Below are positions 31,491 through 40,222 of a stretch of DNA of 41,427 bases, piece by piece. This DNA is from CALJTV01 sp036821185 (GTDB lineage: Bacteria; Chloroflexota; Dehalococcoidia; GIF9; UBA5629): NCBI GenBank assembly GCA_036821185.1, contig DAISKD010000009.1:1-41427 (forward strand), given 5' to 3'. How positions within the stretch are numbered: the first letter of the stretch is position 1; every line of letters starts with the position of its first letter. The position numbers were made by a program, and so were the translations under genes. The notes under the pieces are model-generated. The model was not told the DNA's origin. It was given only the letters and a program-made list of their open reading frames with translations, and searched no databases.

Positions 31491-33317
31491 ATGGCAGCTA
31501 AGACATACCCTGAGTACACTACTCGCTACCCATTACTTCTAACGGACTTCATGCAGAGACCGCTAAGCCTTTACCCCGATGACATTGGTATCGTCTACCG
31601 CAACGACGCCGGAGAGTATTTCCGCTTCACCTGGCGCCAGTGGTACCAGCGTACCTGCCAGCTTGCCCGTGCCCTGAAGCAACTTGGTGTAAAGCCCGGC
31701 AGACCGGGAGAGCCCGGTGACCGCCTTGGTGCTATGGCGCTAAACCACCACCGTCACCTGGAATTGATCTATGCCGGTACCTGTCTGGGGGCAGTCTCCC
31801 ACCCCATAAACATCATGCTCTCCCGCGAGCACATGATACACACCATAAACCACGCTGGCGATACCATTCTCTTCGTTGATGAAGCAGTGCTGCCCCTTCT
31901 GGAGCTGATATACGACAGGATCAAGGACACCGTCAAAGCCTTTGTCTATATTTCAGATCGTCCCGGAAAACCCCAGACCCGTGTTGCCCCGTTGTATGAG
32001 TATGAGGAATTGCTGAAAGGGCAACCACAGGAGTTCGACTGGCCATTTCTCAGCGAGGACACCTACGCCGTACTGTACTACACCACCGGCACCACCGGGC
32101 TACCTAAGGGGGTGATGTTCACCCATCGCCAGCTTTACCTCCAGACCGTCAACATCCTAGCCTCGATGATGATGAGGTTCCACGCCTATGCCCTGGATTT
32201 TATCGAATGGCTGTTCAATGCAAAAACAGAAGCGCTCGCGAAGCTAATTGCCGCCGGCAAAGGTCCGCAGGCACTGCTTGAGGAGTTAAAAAAGGACTTC
32301 CCCGTTTACGATGTACCGATGGTAAATATACCACTTTTCCACATCCATGCCTGGGGATCACCGTGGCAGAACGTCCTCACCGCCAACAAAATCGTCTTCC
32401 CGGGAAGATTCAGCCCACGGACTTTTTGTGAGATCGTCCAGACCGAAAGGGTGACCTCCACAGGACTGGTGCCGACCATGCTGGCAATGCTACTTGAATT
32501 TGAAGACCTGAACAAATACGACCTGAGCAGCCTCCGCAACATAGGTGTCGGCGGTGCTGCCCTGCCACTGGGTCTTAAAGCCAAGGCGGAGAAACAGTTC
32601 CCCACCTTCCGGGTTAGTTCCGGCTATGGGATGACGGAAACAGCGGCCAGTTCCATTTCAGCTACTTTGAAACGCCATATGATCACCTGGCCCAAAGAGA
32701 AACAGGACCAGATTCGGGTAAAGACCGGCCTACCGGTCTTTGGAATCCAGGCAAAGGTGACCGGCGAGGGCGGCAACCCTGTACCACATGACAATGCCAC
32801 CCTGGGAGAAATAGTGCTACGGGGTCACTGGATCATGGAGCAGTATTACAACGATCCAGAGAAAACTGCTGCTGCCTGGCGAGACGGCTGGTTCCACACT
32901 GGTGATATGGCCAAAGTAGATGAGGAAGGGTACATCGTCATTGCCGATAGAATAACCGATGTTATAAGAAGTGGCGCTGAGATGGTGCCCACGGTCCTCC
33001 TGGAAAACCTAACGGCGACCTGCGACCAGGTCCTTGAGGCTGCCTTTGTAGGAGTACCCGATGAGAAATGGGGGGAGCGTCCTATGGCACTGGTGAAACT
33101 GGCGCCCGGCGCTTCGGTCACCGAGGAAGATATCTACCATTTCCTCGAAGTCGAGGGGCTGGAAAAGGGCAAAATAACTAAATGGATGCTGCCAGATTTC
33201 ATCGCCTTCTGCAACGATATACCCAAGACCAGTGTGGGTAAGTACGATAAGATAACTATCCGCAAGAGGCTGGATGAGTTCCTCTCCAAGGCGAAGCAGA
33301 TGCGCCCACCCAGATAG
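31491..33317 (+). CDS. Acyl-CoA synthetase (AMP-forming) with an insertion
   Basis: The 608-residue protein activates a carboxylic acid as acyl-AMP and then acyl-CoA. ANL-superfamily motifs are in order: P-loop YYTTGTTGLPKG (196-207), SGYGMTETAAS (377-387), GWFHTGDMAKVDEEGYIVIADRITDVI written in two parts near 470-496, and the C-terminal catalytic lysine K584 in PKTSVGKYDK. Between the P-loop and the NIPLFHIHAWG segment there is a helical insertion (about 226-276) of roughly 45-50 residues not found in typical members. AAAGGAGAGG precedes ATG 31491. The fatty-acid or aromatic substrate cannot be predicted. Confidence 0.9.
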   Translation: MAAKTYPEYTTRYPLLLTDFMQRPLSLYPDDIGIVYRNDAGEYFRFTWRQWYQRTCQLARALKQLGVKPGRPGEPGDRLGAMALNHHRHLELIYAGTCLGAVSHPINIMLSREHMIHTINHAGDTILFVDEAVLPLLELIYDRIKDTVKAFVYISDRPGKPQTRVAPLYEYEELLKGQPQEFDWPFLSEDTYAVLYYTTGTTGLPKGVMFTHRQLYLQTVNILASMMMRFHAYALDFIEWLFNAKTEALAKLIAAGKGPQALLEELKKDFPVYDVPMVNIPLFHIHAWGSPWQNVLTANKIVFPGRFSPRTFCEIVQTERVTSTGLVPTMLAMLLEFEDLNKYDLSSLRNIGVGGAALPLGLKAKAEKQFPTFRVSSGYGMTETAASSISATLKRHMITWPKEKQDQIRVKTGLPVFGIQAKVTGEGGNPVPHDNATLGEIVLRGHWIMEQYYNDPEKTAAAWRDGWFHTGDMAKVDEEGYIVIADRITDVIRSGAEMVPTVLLENLTATCDQVLEAAFVGVPDEKWGERPMALVKLAPGASVTEEDIYHFLEVEGLEKGKITKWMLPDFIAFCNDIPKTSVGKYDKITIRKRLDEFLSKAKQMRPPR

Positions 33318-33392
33318 GCGACCCCCAAGTTAAGCAGAGCCTTCCGACGGGATGTCCGATGACACCCGTCTACCTCTGAGAAAGGCTCCCGT

Positions 33393-33421
33393 CGTTGTTG
33401 TCAGACTCATAAGCAACAACG
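33393..33421 (+). terminator. Hairpin after the acyl-CoA synthetase gene
   Basis: CGTTGTTG (33393-33400) and CAACAACG (33414-33421) form an 8-base perfect stem with a 13-base loop, 75 bases after the stop codon. There is no T-run, so termination is uncertain. Confidence 0.35.
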
Positions 33422-33446
33422 GCGCTCAGCCCGAACTGCACCACCT

Positions 33447-33475
33447 TTGGTCATGCCGGTCTACAATGGTAAAAT
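33447..33475 (+). promoter_or_regulatory. Promoter of the lipoprotein pair
   Basis: TTGGTC at 33447-33452, 17 bases, TAAAAT at 33470-33475. An inverted repeat, TGCACCAC (33437-33444) and GTGGTGCA (33476-33483), brackets the whole promoter and could bind a regulator. Confidence 0.5.
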
Positions 33476-33506
33476 GTGGTGCACGGTCTGCGTGCGGTAA
33501 GCGTCT

Positions 33507-35414
33507 ATGAGGATGACCAGGCGCCGGTCACCTTTGCTGATAGCTCTATTAGCCCTGCTGGTGGCGGTGACTGCTACAAGCGGTTGCTGGTGCGGTCAGA
33601 GGACCCTTGACCAGCCGCAAACGCCACAGATAAGCCAACAAGATATATATACCACCACAACCCTCGAAAAGGGCCTCGAGCAGCAGGTCTACCCCCACAA
33701 TTACTGGTCCCACACCGAACTGCCGCAGATGACTATGTCCCAGAGACTTCAGGTCGCCTTTGCTGCCCGGACCGAGGGAGAAGAGTACGTTAGGGCGCAG
33801 AACGCTAAAGCCCGGGAGCTATCGGATAGGCTGGAAAGCTATATCCGCCGCTGGCTTAAAGGCGAAGTCCCGGCTAGACTGCCCAAAGGGCTGTTGCCCG
33901 AATATATCGACAACCCCAAGACCAAGGACTGGACGCTGATGAGGCCCGAAGAGGTATCGCCGGAAAAGCAGTGGCTGGTCATCCCCTGTCACGAGGTTGA
34001 CCCTGAGTTCAAAAAGCTGTACATGCTGGGGACGGACCCGCACGTGACATACGGTAAGCTGATCTTCGTAGCCCCCATCGACTCCAAACTGTTAATCGAA
34101 GGCGACTTCCCCCACGCCCGTTATATGAGCTTTGAAATCCTGCCACCATTCGACCCGAAGCACCCCGCAAGTGGCAGCATGGGCGAGACGCCCGAAGTGC
34201 CCCTGGTCGATGTGGATATCGAGCCCGACCCCGGCAGCACAAACCCGTTCAGGGTCGGCGCCGACCGCACCGCCCGGGATAGACACTACCATGTTACCTT
34301 CGACTTAAAGCTGGGCAATGCTGTGCTGCTGAATCCGGAAGCCATGAAGAGTCCTGTTTACCGCGCACCAGGTAACAGCCGTGTGGGGGCACCGTTTGGC
34401 TTCGCCGGCCCTTGGGGTAACAACGTGCTGACCCCCTCCGTCCTCTGGTACCGAGTGTACGCGCCGGACAAGGACACCGATATCTACGGCGGCGTCGGTC
34501 TACCCAAAGCTGTCCTGCAGTTGAAAACGGGGGAAAAATTCTGGCTGCAGCCCGATTTCTCACTGGCTTTAGAACGCGAAACTACGCTGGTACCAGCCGG
34601 CTACGAAGCCCCTAGAGAACCTTACGGCTTTATAGGTGCGCAGCATGGATGGTTCAAAATATTTGGCCTCACCTTGATCCGGGCGGAGAACAATGGCTAC
34701 ATCGCCTCCGAGACCGGAAAATCCCGGGCAGAGCAGGCCAAGGACGATATACGTAAAATGTTCCTGCTGCTGTTCAACCGGGGGGAGGACGCCGAGCCCC
34801 CGGGCAACTATGAAGGTTGCGCCACCGCCTGCAAGAATAATAATTTTTTGACCAGAATATTTCAGCTCGGTCCGGGCAAAGTGTACGTCATTACGGGCAA
34901 GATGCCCAGATTCCCCAGGACGAGAAACGGCGAGCCCGTGATGACCGGCGGTGAAGTGCGCTACTGGTCTATCTCTCAATACGGTAAAGGCGAGGGCGAC
35001 AGGTACGAGACCGCAGTGAACTACGGCTCTTTGATGGACGATGAAATAGTCCTTAATGAGGACAATGAGTATATCATCGTCTATTCCACACCGGAAGACA
35101 GGCCTAAAAATGCCCGGCCGGAGAACGGCGTCACCTGGGCAAACTGGGGACCGCGGTCGCGCCAGACTATCACCATCCGGTGGATGAGCGTGATGCCCGA
35201 ATGGCACCTGCCAGAATACGCCCCGGATGAGTATAACCTCCCCTGGGAAAAGGCCGCTTGGTCTGCCACCCAGTACGATAAGTCTTTGATAGGACAGAAC
35301 AGGGCTGGTATAATGGGCCCCTATCACCCCGTTATCCATTATTTAAGCAAGGAGGAATTTGAGGCACTCGGTGATAAAAAGCTTTCGCCACAGGATATCC
35401 CTTTATGGAAATAA
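33507..35414 (+). CDS. Large lipoprotein of unknown function with DUF1254/1214-like features
   Basis: The 635-residue protein has a lipoprotein signal (hydrophobic 9-24, lipobox TSGC with C27) and would be attached outside the membrane. I do not recognise a named family over its whole length. Two regions recall the DUF1254/DUF1214 proteins at 6718-7831: a VRYWSISQYGKGEGDRYETA stretch near 490 with a following DEIVLNEDNEYIIVYS strand pair, like WWSITAYGEDDF and YWSISGYSNRTD; and a beta-rich central part. A GCATACKN-type cysteine pair near residue 435 may form a disulfide. It is followed immediately by the GH-A-like lipoprotein gene and probably works with it. Confidence 0.75.
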   Translation: MRMTRRRSPLLIALLALLVAVTATSGCWCGQRTLDQPQTPQISQQDIYTTTTLEKGLEQQVYPHNYWSHTELPQMTMSQRLQVAFAARTEGEEYVRAQNAKARELSDRLESYIRRWLKGEVPARLPKGLLPEYIDNPKTKDWTLMRPEEVSPEKQWLVIPCHEVDPEFKKLYMLGTDPHVTYGKLIFVAPIDSKLLIEGDFPHARYMSFEILPPFDPKHPASGSMGETPEVPLVDVDIEPDPGSTNPFRVGADRTARDRHYHVTFDLKLGNAVLLNPEAMKSPVYRAPGNSRVGAPFGFAGPWGNNVLTPSVLWYRVYAPDKDTDIYGGVGLPKAVLQLKTGEKFWLQPDFSLALERETTLVPAGYEAPREPYGFIGAQHGWFKIFGLTLIRAENNGYIASETGKSRAEQAKDDIRKMFLLLFNRGEDAEPPGNYEGCATACKNNNFLTRIFQLGPGKVYVITGKMPRFPRTRNGEPVMTGGEVRYWSISQYGKGEGDRYETAVNYGSLMDDEIVLNEDNEYIIVYSTPEDRPKNARPENGVTWANWGPRSRQTITIRWMSVMPEWHLPEYAPDEYNLPWEKAAWSATQYDKSLIGQNRAGIMGPYHPVIHYLSKEEFEALGDKKLSPQDIPLWK

Positions 35415-36507
35415 CCGCATAACCATGCTATGGCTTTTGGCGACCGCAGTGCTGGTGCTTTCCTTACTGGGCTGCTCAAGCCCGGCATCCAAGCCGGCTA
35501 CAACCCCACCGTCCAAGCCCGCCACCGCTCCACCATCCGGCGAAGTAAAAATAACCCCGGTCGATCGCCCTGCGCTACCGCAGCGCGGCTTCTTTATGGG
35601 CACATTGCCCACACCATCCCAGAAGGAGTCTTTCGCCGATGCCCATAAAAAGGCAGCCACCTTTTGCGAATTTGTCCCAGTCTGGGGACGACCAACCCCA
35701 TTTTATGCTCTGGCAAAAGAACTCTCAGGAAGCTGGGGGGAGACCTTCGTCCAGCAGTACATCCGCGGGAATGGGATGTTCCCCATCATCAATCTGTCGT
35801 TTATCGGCAACAACATGTCTTTGGTAGCACCTCCAGATATGCAGGGGGCGACGCTCAGTAAGCCCGAATGGCGCTTGACATACAAGCAAGCCGCCCTCGA
35901 TGTGGTCAGGGCCGTTAAGCCGAAATACCTGTCGCTCGGCAATGAGGTCAATCGGTGGTATGAGGTCTACGGCGCTAAAGAAGGTGACCCTAACGGGTTT
36001 CAGCACTATGTCAGCCTGTACAATGAGACATACGACGCAGTTAAGAAACTGTCCCCGCAGACTGCGGTGTTCTGCATCTTCGCCCGTGAACTTGTCTCCA
36101 GGAACCAGGAGTCCGACCTCGCCGTCCTCAGGATGTTCGATGCCGGCAAAATGGATATCCTGATGTTTACCAGTTACCCCTTCGCCGTGAAGGGAATGGG
36201 GAGACCCCAGTCCATCCCTGATGCTTACTATGCTGGAGCCTTGCAGCATATGCCTGGTAAGCCCTTCGGGTTTACCGAAGTGGCATGGGCAGCGCTGGAC
36301 GCCTTCGGAGGCGAACAGGGCCAGGCTGATTTCATCACTGAGGTGAGCCAGCGCCTGACCACCGCGCAGGGCATCAACCTGCAATATCTGGGCTGGCCAT
36401 GGCTCTCTGCCCTCGACGAAAACGACGCCGTCGCCCTAGTCAAGAGGGACGGTACCCCCAGGCGGGCCTACGGGGTCTGGCTAAGCCTGTTTTCACAGGC
36501 CAGGTAG
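35371..36507 (+). CDS. Clan GH-A-like TIM-barrel lipoprotein
   Basis: The 378-residue product has a signal with lipobox SLLGC (C35 from this start), a proline/threonine-rich linker, and a TIM barrel resembling clan GH-A glycosidases: LSLGNEVNRW near residue 196 carries the NE pair (acid/base), and GFTEVAWAAL near 294 carries a glutamate at the usual nucleophile position. The substrate is unknown. The start is ambiguous: GTG 35371 has GAGG six bases before it and gives a basic n-region, but overlaps the upstream gene by 44 bases; ATG 35425 avoids the overlap but has no binding site and no basic residues. TTG 35359 is too close to the AAGGAGG site. Confidence 0.72.
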   Translation: MIKSFRHRISLYGNNRITMLWLLATAVLVLSLLGCSSPASKPATTPPSKPATAPPSGEVKITPVDRPALPQRGFFMGTLPTPSQKESFADAHKKAATFCEFVPVWGRPTPFYALAKELSGSWGETFVQQYIRGNGMFPIINLSFIGNNMSLVAPPDMQGATLSKPEWRLTYKQAALDVVRAVKPKYLSLGNEVNRWYEVYGAKEGDPNGFQHYVSLYNETYDAVKKLSPQTAVFCIFARELVSRNQESDLAVLRMFDAGKMDILMFTSYPFAVKGMGRPQSIPDAYYAGALQHMPGKPFGFTEVAWAALDAFGGEQGQADFITEVSQRLTTAQGINLQYLGWPWLSALDENDAVALVKRDGTPRRAYGVWLSLFSQAR

Positions 36508-36550
36508 TAGCGTAGCCACTCAGCAACCTTTTTTAGGCAGGCGTGGCGCA

Positions 36551-36690
36551 CTATTTACCCTCGTACTGCGGCAGTCGCCTCTCCACGAACGCCCCGGCGC
36601 CCCCGGCAAAGTCCTCGCTCATTCTGAGTCGATCATCCGGCACCCACTCCGGCCTTAGCCCCCCTCCAGCGAGATCGCACTTTGAAGCGC
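36551..36690 (-). pseudogene. Decayed 3' end of an enoyl-CoA hydratase/isomerase gene
   Basis: Read on the minus strand, this stretch ends in MSEDFAGGAGAFVERRLPQY followed by EGK and a stop, the characteristic C-terminus of crotonase-family enoyl-CoA hydratases (SED-x-EG-AF-EKR-P-F-GK). Just upstream, in another frame, ALQSAISLEGG resembles the preceding helix and runs into a TAA. A frame shift and the loss of the rest of the gene leave a fragment of about 45 codons. It lies 8 bases or so after the acyl-CoA ligase, where a beta-oxidation partner would be expected. Confidence 0.7.
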
Positions 36691-36697
36691 AGGGGGT

Positions 36698-38302
36698 TTA
36701 ACCCAGCTTCTTCAGTTCCCTGCGGAGTATCTTGCCCACATCGCTCTTGGGCAACACATCCATGAACTGTACCGTCTTGGGCCTCTTGTAGGTGGGTAAA
36801 TGCTGCTTACAGAAGTCTATCAGCTCCTGCTCGGTTACCGAGTTCGGCGCCTTGAGGACGACGAAAGCCTTCACTTCCTCCCCGTAGACCGGGTCGGGGA
36901 CGCCCACCACCGCAGCTTCCAGAACCTGAGGATGCCTATAGAGCACATCCTCCACCTCTTTAGGATAAATGTTCTCTCCGCCCCTGATGATAAGGTCCTT
37001 CTTTCTATCCGTTATGAACAGGTAACCGTCATCGTCCATATACCCGATATCGCCGGTAAACAACCAGCCGTTCTTCAACGCCTGCGCCGTTTCCTCGGGC
37101 TTATTCCAGTACCCCTTCATAACGGTTGGCCCTTTGATCACTATCTCACCGATCTGCCCTGCGGGCAGCTCTTTCCCCTCCTCATCGAAGATCTTGATGG
37201 TGTTACACTTCTGATAGCATTTGCCCACCGAGCCATACTTTGGTAGTCGCCTTCCAGCCACATTTCCACAGTTTACAGCGGTTGCCTCACTCAGCCCATA
37301 CCCCTCCCAGATATCTATACCGTACTTTTCCTTCCACTTCCTGGCTACTTCCAGGGGCATGGGGGCGGCCCCGCAAATGCAAGTCTCAAGCGAGCTCAGG
37401 TCATATTTGTCAGCATTGGGATGGTTAAGCAGTTGTATGTACATGGTGGGGATACCACGGAAATCCGTGACTTTGAACCTCTGTATGGCTTTCATCGCCT
37501 CCTCGGGCTCCCAGCGCCTCAGCACTATCAATTTGCCGCCGGTAAGAAACTCCAGATTGACGGCAAAAATGCCGTAACCGTGGAATAGGGGCAGCGTTAT
37601 CAACGAGACGCGGTTGCGGTTGACCCCGAAGACCTCTATTTCCCTTTCCACTTTCCTGCCCTGCCTGTGGTCCCATTCCGAGACTTTAGTTTTTACCAAG
37701 ACGCCCCTGGTATCCAGCAACACCTGCTCGTAGTAACCCGAAACTAGCGTATAGAAATTGTAATGCGTTAGCATCACGCCTTTAGGTTTACCCGTGGTAC
37801 CCGCGGTATAAAGGATGACGGCAATATCATCGTTGTCCGTCTCAACAATGCCGACAGAGTCCGAAGACTCGCTGAGTAGTCTGGCATAGGACAGCATGCC
37901 CCGTGGTGCCTCGTCCTCGAGCATAATTATGTTCCTTAACTCAGGGGCCTCCTTCCTCGCCTCGCTAATCCGGTCGATAAACTCCATGGTGCTGACCAGT
38001 GCGACCATAGCGGTATCCTGATAAATGTAGGCGAGGTCCGGTGCCCGCAATGATGGATTCACCGGGACAACTGTTGCGCCGGTCTTAAACGTGGCAAAAA
38101 AGGACTCAATCAATTGATTGCAGTTCGGCAGTTGAACGCCCACTCTATCGCCTTTTCCCACGCCCAGGTCCCGCAGGGCATTAGCTAATTTGTTTATCCT
38201 GGAGTTGAGTTCAACATTTGTGTACCATTTCTCATTGAACCAGAGAAAGTCGTAGGCACCGAACCGCCCTATGTTGTCTTCGATAAATCTCGCTATGTTC
38301 AC
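36698..38302 (-). CDS. Acyl-CoA ligase (AMP-forming, long-chain/aromatic type)
   Basis: The 534-residue ANL-superfamily enzyme forms acyl-CoA from a carboxylate, ATP and CoA. Motifs seen: P-loop LYTAGTTGKPKG (164-176), GYGLSEATAVN near 345, GWLFTGDIGYMDDDGYLFI near 415 and the terminal catalytic lysine K524 in PKSDVGKILRR. A charged stretch of about 30 residues (around 195-225) between the P-loop and LPLFHGYG is longer than usual. The start codon is GTG 38302, with AGGAGGTG 7 bases upstream. It follows the TRAP genes on the same strand by 31 bases, so the imported acid is probably its substrate. A broken enoyl-CoA hydratase gene follows. Confidence 0.92.
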   Translation of the reverse strand: MNIARFIEDNIGRFGAYDFLWFNEKWYTNVELNSRINKLANALRDLGVGKGDRVGVQLPNCNQLIESFFATFKTGATVVPVNPSLRAPDLAYIYQDTAMVALVSTMEFIDRISEARKEAPELRNIIMLEDEAPRGMLSYARLLSESSDSVGIVETDNDDIAVILYTAGTTGKPKGVMLTHYNFYTLVSGYYEQVLLDTRGVLVKTKVSEWDHRQGRKVEREIEVFGVNRNRVSLITLPLFHGYGIFAVNLEFLTGGKLIVLRRWEPEEAMKAIQRFKVTDFRGIPTMYIQLLNHPNADKYDLSSLETCICGAAPMPLEVARKWKEKYGIDIWEGYGLSEATAVNCGNVAGRRLPKYGSVGKCYQKCNTIKIFDEEGKELPAGQIGEIVIKGPTVMKGYWNKPEETAQALKNGWLFTGDIGYMDDDGYLFITDRKKDLIIRGGENIYPKEVEDVLYRHPQVLEAAVVGVPDPVYGEEVKAFVVLKAPNSVTEQELIDFCKQHLPTYKRPKTVQFMDVLPKSDVGKILRRELKKLG

Positions 38303-38333
38303 TGTGTCACCTCCTGATGTACCAAGCGTCTCT

Positions 38334-39647
38334 TCATTTTACCATTGTCTGAGGCAACCACAGAGCTATTTGTGGAAATATGATGATCAGGGCCAGACCG
38401 AGCATCTGTAATAGGACGAACGGGAAGATAGAGCGATAAATATCACCCATGGTGGTCCCCGGAGGCGCAACCGCACGCATGTAAAACAGGTTGAACCCAA
38501 ATGGGGGTGTGAGATAGGCCATCTCCATGTTGACTACGAAGAGGATGGCAAACCACAGGGTGCCAAATCCCAGCGCCTTGATCACCGGAATAAAAACCGG
38601 GGTGGTGATCATTATGATGCCCACGGGATCAAGAAAACATCCCAGAATTAAGAAAATAAGCTGTATTGTGACCAGCACCGCATAGCGCCCACCAGGTATT
38701 TCCAGCAACAAATTTTTCAGCAAATCAGAGATGCCTGTGGCGGTATAAAGCGAGGTAAAGCAATAAGCCCCGGCAAGGATCCAGATTATCATACCGGTCA
38801 AGCCGGCGGTGCGATAACACGCTTCTTTGATCAGCGACCAATTAAGCCGCCGGTAGACCGCAGCTGAAAGGACGCCCCCCAGGACACCCATGGCAGCTGC
38901 TTCCGAAGGGGTGCACACGCCGAAGTAAATCGAGCCCAGCACCATCAAGACTATCACGATCGGCAATGCCACCGACCTCAGCGAAATCAGCTTTTCCTTC
39001 CAGCCTACCCTTTCCTCTGGCGATAGAGGAGGTCCCAGATTTTTCTGCACCCAGCACCTTACGCCTATGTAGGCTATAAATAAGGCTGACAGCAACAGAC
39101 CGGGAAACACCCCTCCCATGAACATGGCACCTATGGACTCACCGGTGTATACGCCATACAGTATCATTATCACGCTGGGGGGTATTAGAATGCCCAATGC
39201 TCCGCCAGCGGCGATGCAGCCAATAGCAATTTGTTTATCATATTTCCGTTTGAGCATTTCCGGCAGTGCAATGACCCCCATGCTGCTAGTAGCAGCACCG
39301 CTGATCCCGGACATCGCGGCAAAAACTGTGCATATACCCACTGTGCCCATCGCCAGTCCGCCCCTTAGCCCTCCCATCCACCGATGCATCATGGTGTACA
39401 AGTCATCGGCTACACCGGCCCTTTCCAGAAGCATCGCCATAAATATAAACAGAGGCACCGCCAGAAGAGTGAATTTCCCCATGGCGGCATACAGCTGTGA
39501 AGCCGCTACCATCAAGCCATCTGGTCCCCACAGCAACAGGATACCTATGACGCCCACACCACCAAGAGTAAAGGCTAAGGGCAAGCCAAGCACCAGGAAT
39601 AAGATCAAGCTTCCAAAGAGGATGAGCGTGGCCAGTTCGGGACTCAT
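38334..39647 (-). CDS. dctM: TRAP transporter large permease subunit (DctM)
   Basis: The 437-residue protein has about twelve membrane helices and the DctM landmarks: VPLFIFMAMLLERAGVADDL (about 64-83), FAAMSGISGAATSSMGVIALPEM written across 108-130, and GALGILIPPS near 148-157. TRAP systems bring in organic acids using the sodium or proton gradient and an extracellular binding protein. Its start follows the stop of dctQ without a gap, so the subunits are produced together. Confidence 0.95.
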   Translation of the reverse strand: MSPELATLILFGSLILFLVLGLPLAFTLGGVGVIGILLLWGPDGLMVAASQLYAAMGKFTLLAVPLFIFMAMLLERAGVADDLYTMMHRWMGGLRGGLAMGTVGICTVFAAMSGISGAATSSMGVIALPEMLKRKYDKQIAIGCIAAGGALGILIPPSVIMILYGVYTGESIGAMFMGGVFPGLLLSALFIAYIGVRCWVQKNLGPPLSPEERVGWKEKLISLRSVALPIVIVLMVLGSIYFGVCTPSEAAAMGVLGGVLSAAVYRRLNWSLIKEACYRTAGLTGMIIWILAGAYCFTSLYTATGISDLLKNLLLEIPGGRYAVLVTIQLIFLILGCFLDPVGIIMITTPVFIPVIKALGFGTLWFAILFVVNMEMAYLTPPFGFNLFYMRAVAPPGTTMGDIYRSIFPFVLLQMLGLALIIIFPQIALWLPQTMVK

Positions 39648-40148
39648 TTAAAGCTCCTTGCCCGTTACTGCAAATACGGCATTCCGGATGTACGTCGCCA
39701 GCCCCTGGAGGAAAAGAAGAAAGGCCCCAACCGGGATGCACAGCTTGACCGGGTAGACGGGAAGACCGAATGTCGTTGGTTCGCGTTCTCTTACCAAAAA
39801 AGAGGACCAGCCACTTTGCCAGCCCTTCCATATCAGCGTGCCCACCCAAAGGAAAAACAACAACCAGGTAAATAGATTGACGGCGGCCCTTATCCTTGGC
39901 GGGAAACGGTTATATATGATGTCCACATTGACATGCTGACCGATGCGAAGCACATAAGCACCGATGAGCACTATATAAACCCCATACAAAGCGACGGACA
40001 CTTCTTGTGCCCAGATAGTGGGCGAATTGAAAACATAGCGCGCTATCACCTCGTAGAGTATAACCAGGGTGAACGCGATGACCAGAAAGCTGACAATTTT
40101 CCCCGACCATTCGCTGATACTATCGATCAGTCCTAAAGCCTTCTTCAT
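39648..40148 (-). CDS. dctQ: TRAP transporter small permease subunit (DctQ)
   Basis: The 166-residue protein has four membrane helices and the DctQ features: VILYEVIARYVFNSPTIWAQ (about 28-47), GAYVLRIGQHVNVDIIYNRF near 63-82 and a final helix ahead of the short tail. It scaffolds DctM. The frame runs upstream to 40313 through the terminator-like hairpin, but the family starts at ATG 40148 (MKKALGLID). The stop codon directly adjoins the dctM start. Confidence 0.92.
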   Translation of the reverse strand: MKKALGLIDSISEWSGKIVSFLVIAFTLVILYEVIARYVFNSPTIWAQEVSVALYGVYIVLIGAYVLRIGQHVNVDIIYNRFPPRIRAAVNLFTWLLFFLWVGTLIWKGWQSGWSSFLVREREPTTFGLPVYPVKLCIPVGAFLLFLQGLATYIRNAVFAVTGKEL

Positions 40149-40173
40149 TCCAAACCTCGAAGTCGTGATCTCA

Positions 40174-40205
40174 GAAAAAGGCGGGGCTTGAAACCCCGCC
40201 TTTCT
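40174..40205 (-). terminator. Rho-independent terminator between dctP and dctQ
   Basis: On the minus strand GGCGGGG-tttcaag-CCCCGCC (about 40180-40200) is followed by TTTTTC, a textbook intrinsic terminator just after the dctP stop codon. The A-run on the other side makes it work in both directions. It would allow much more binding protein than permease to be made, as in other transporter operons. Confidence 0.8.
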
Positions 40206-40222
40206 CCTCCATAACCGCAGAA

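Noticed and set aside
34569..35339. Long minus-strand frame (256 codons) opposite the large lipoprotein gene
   Set aside because: No ribosome binding site or family features; the opposing frame has a lipoprotein signal, a promoter and continuous length.
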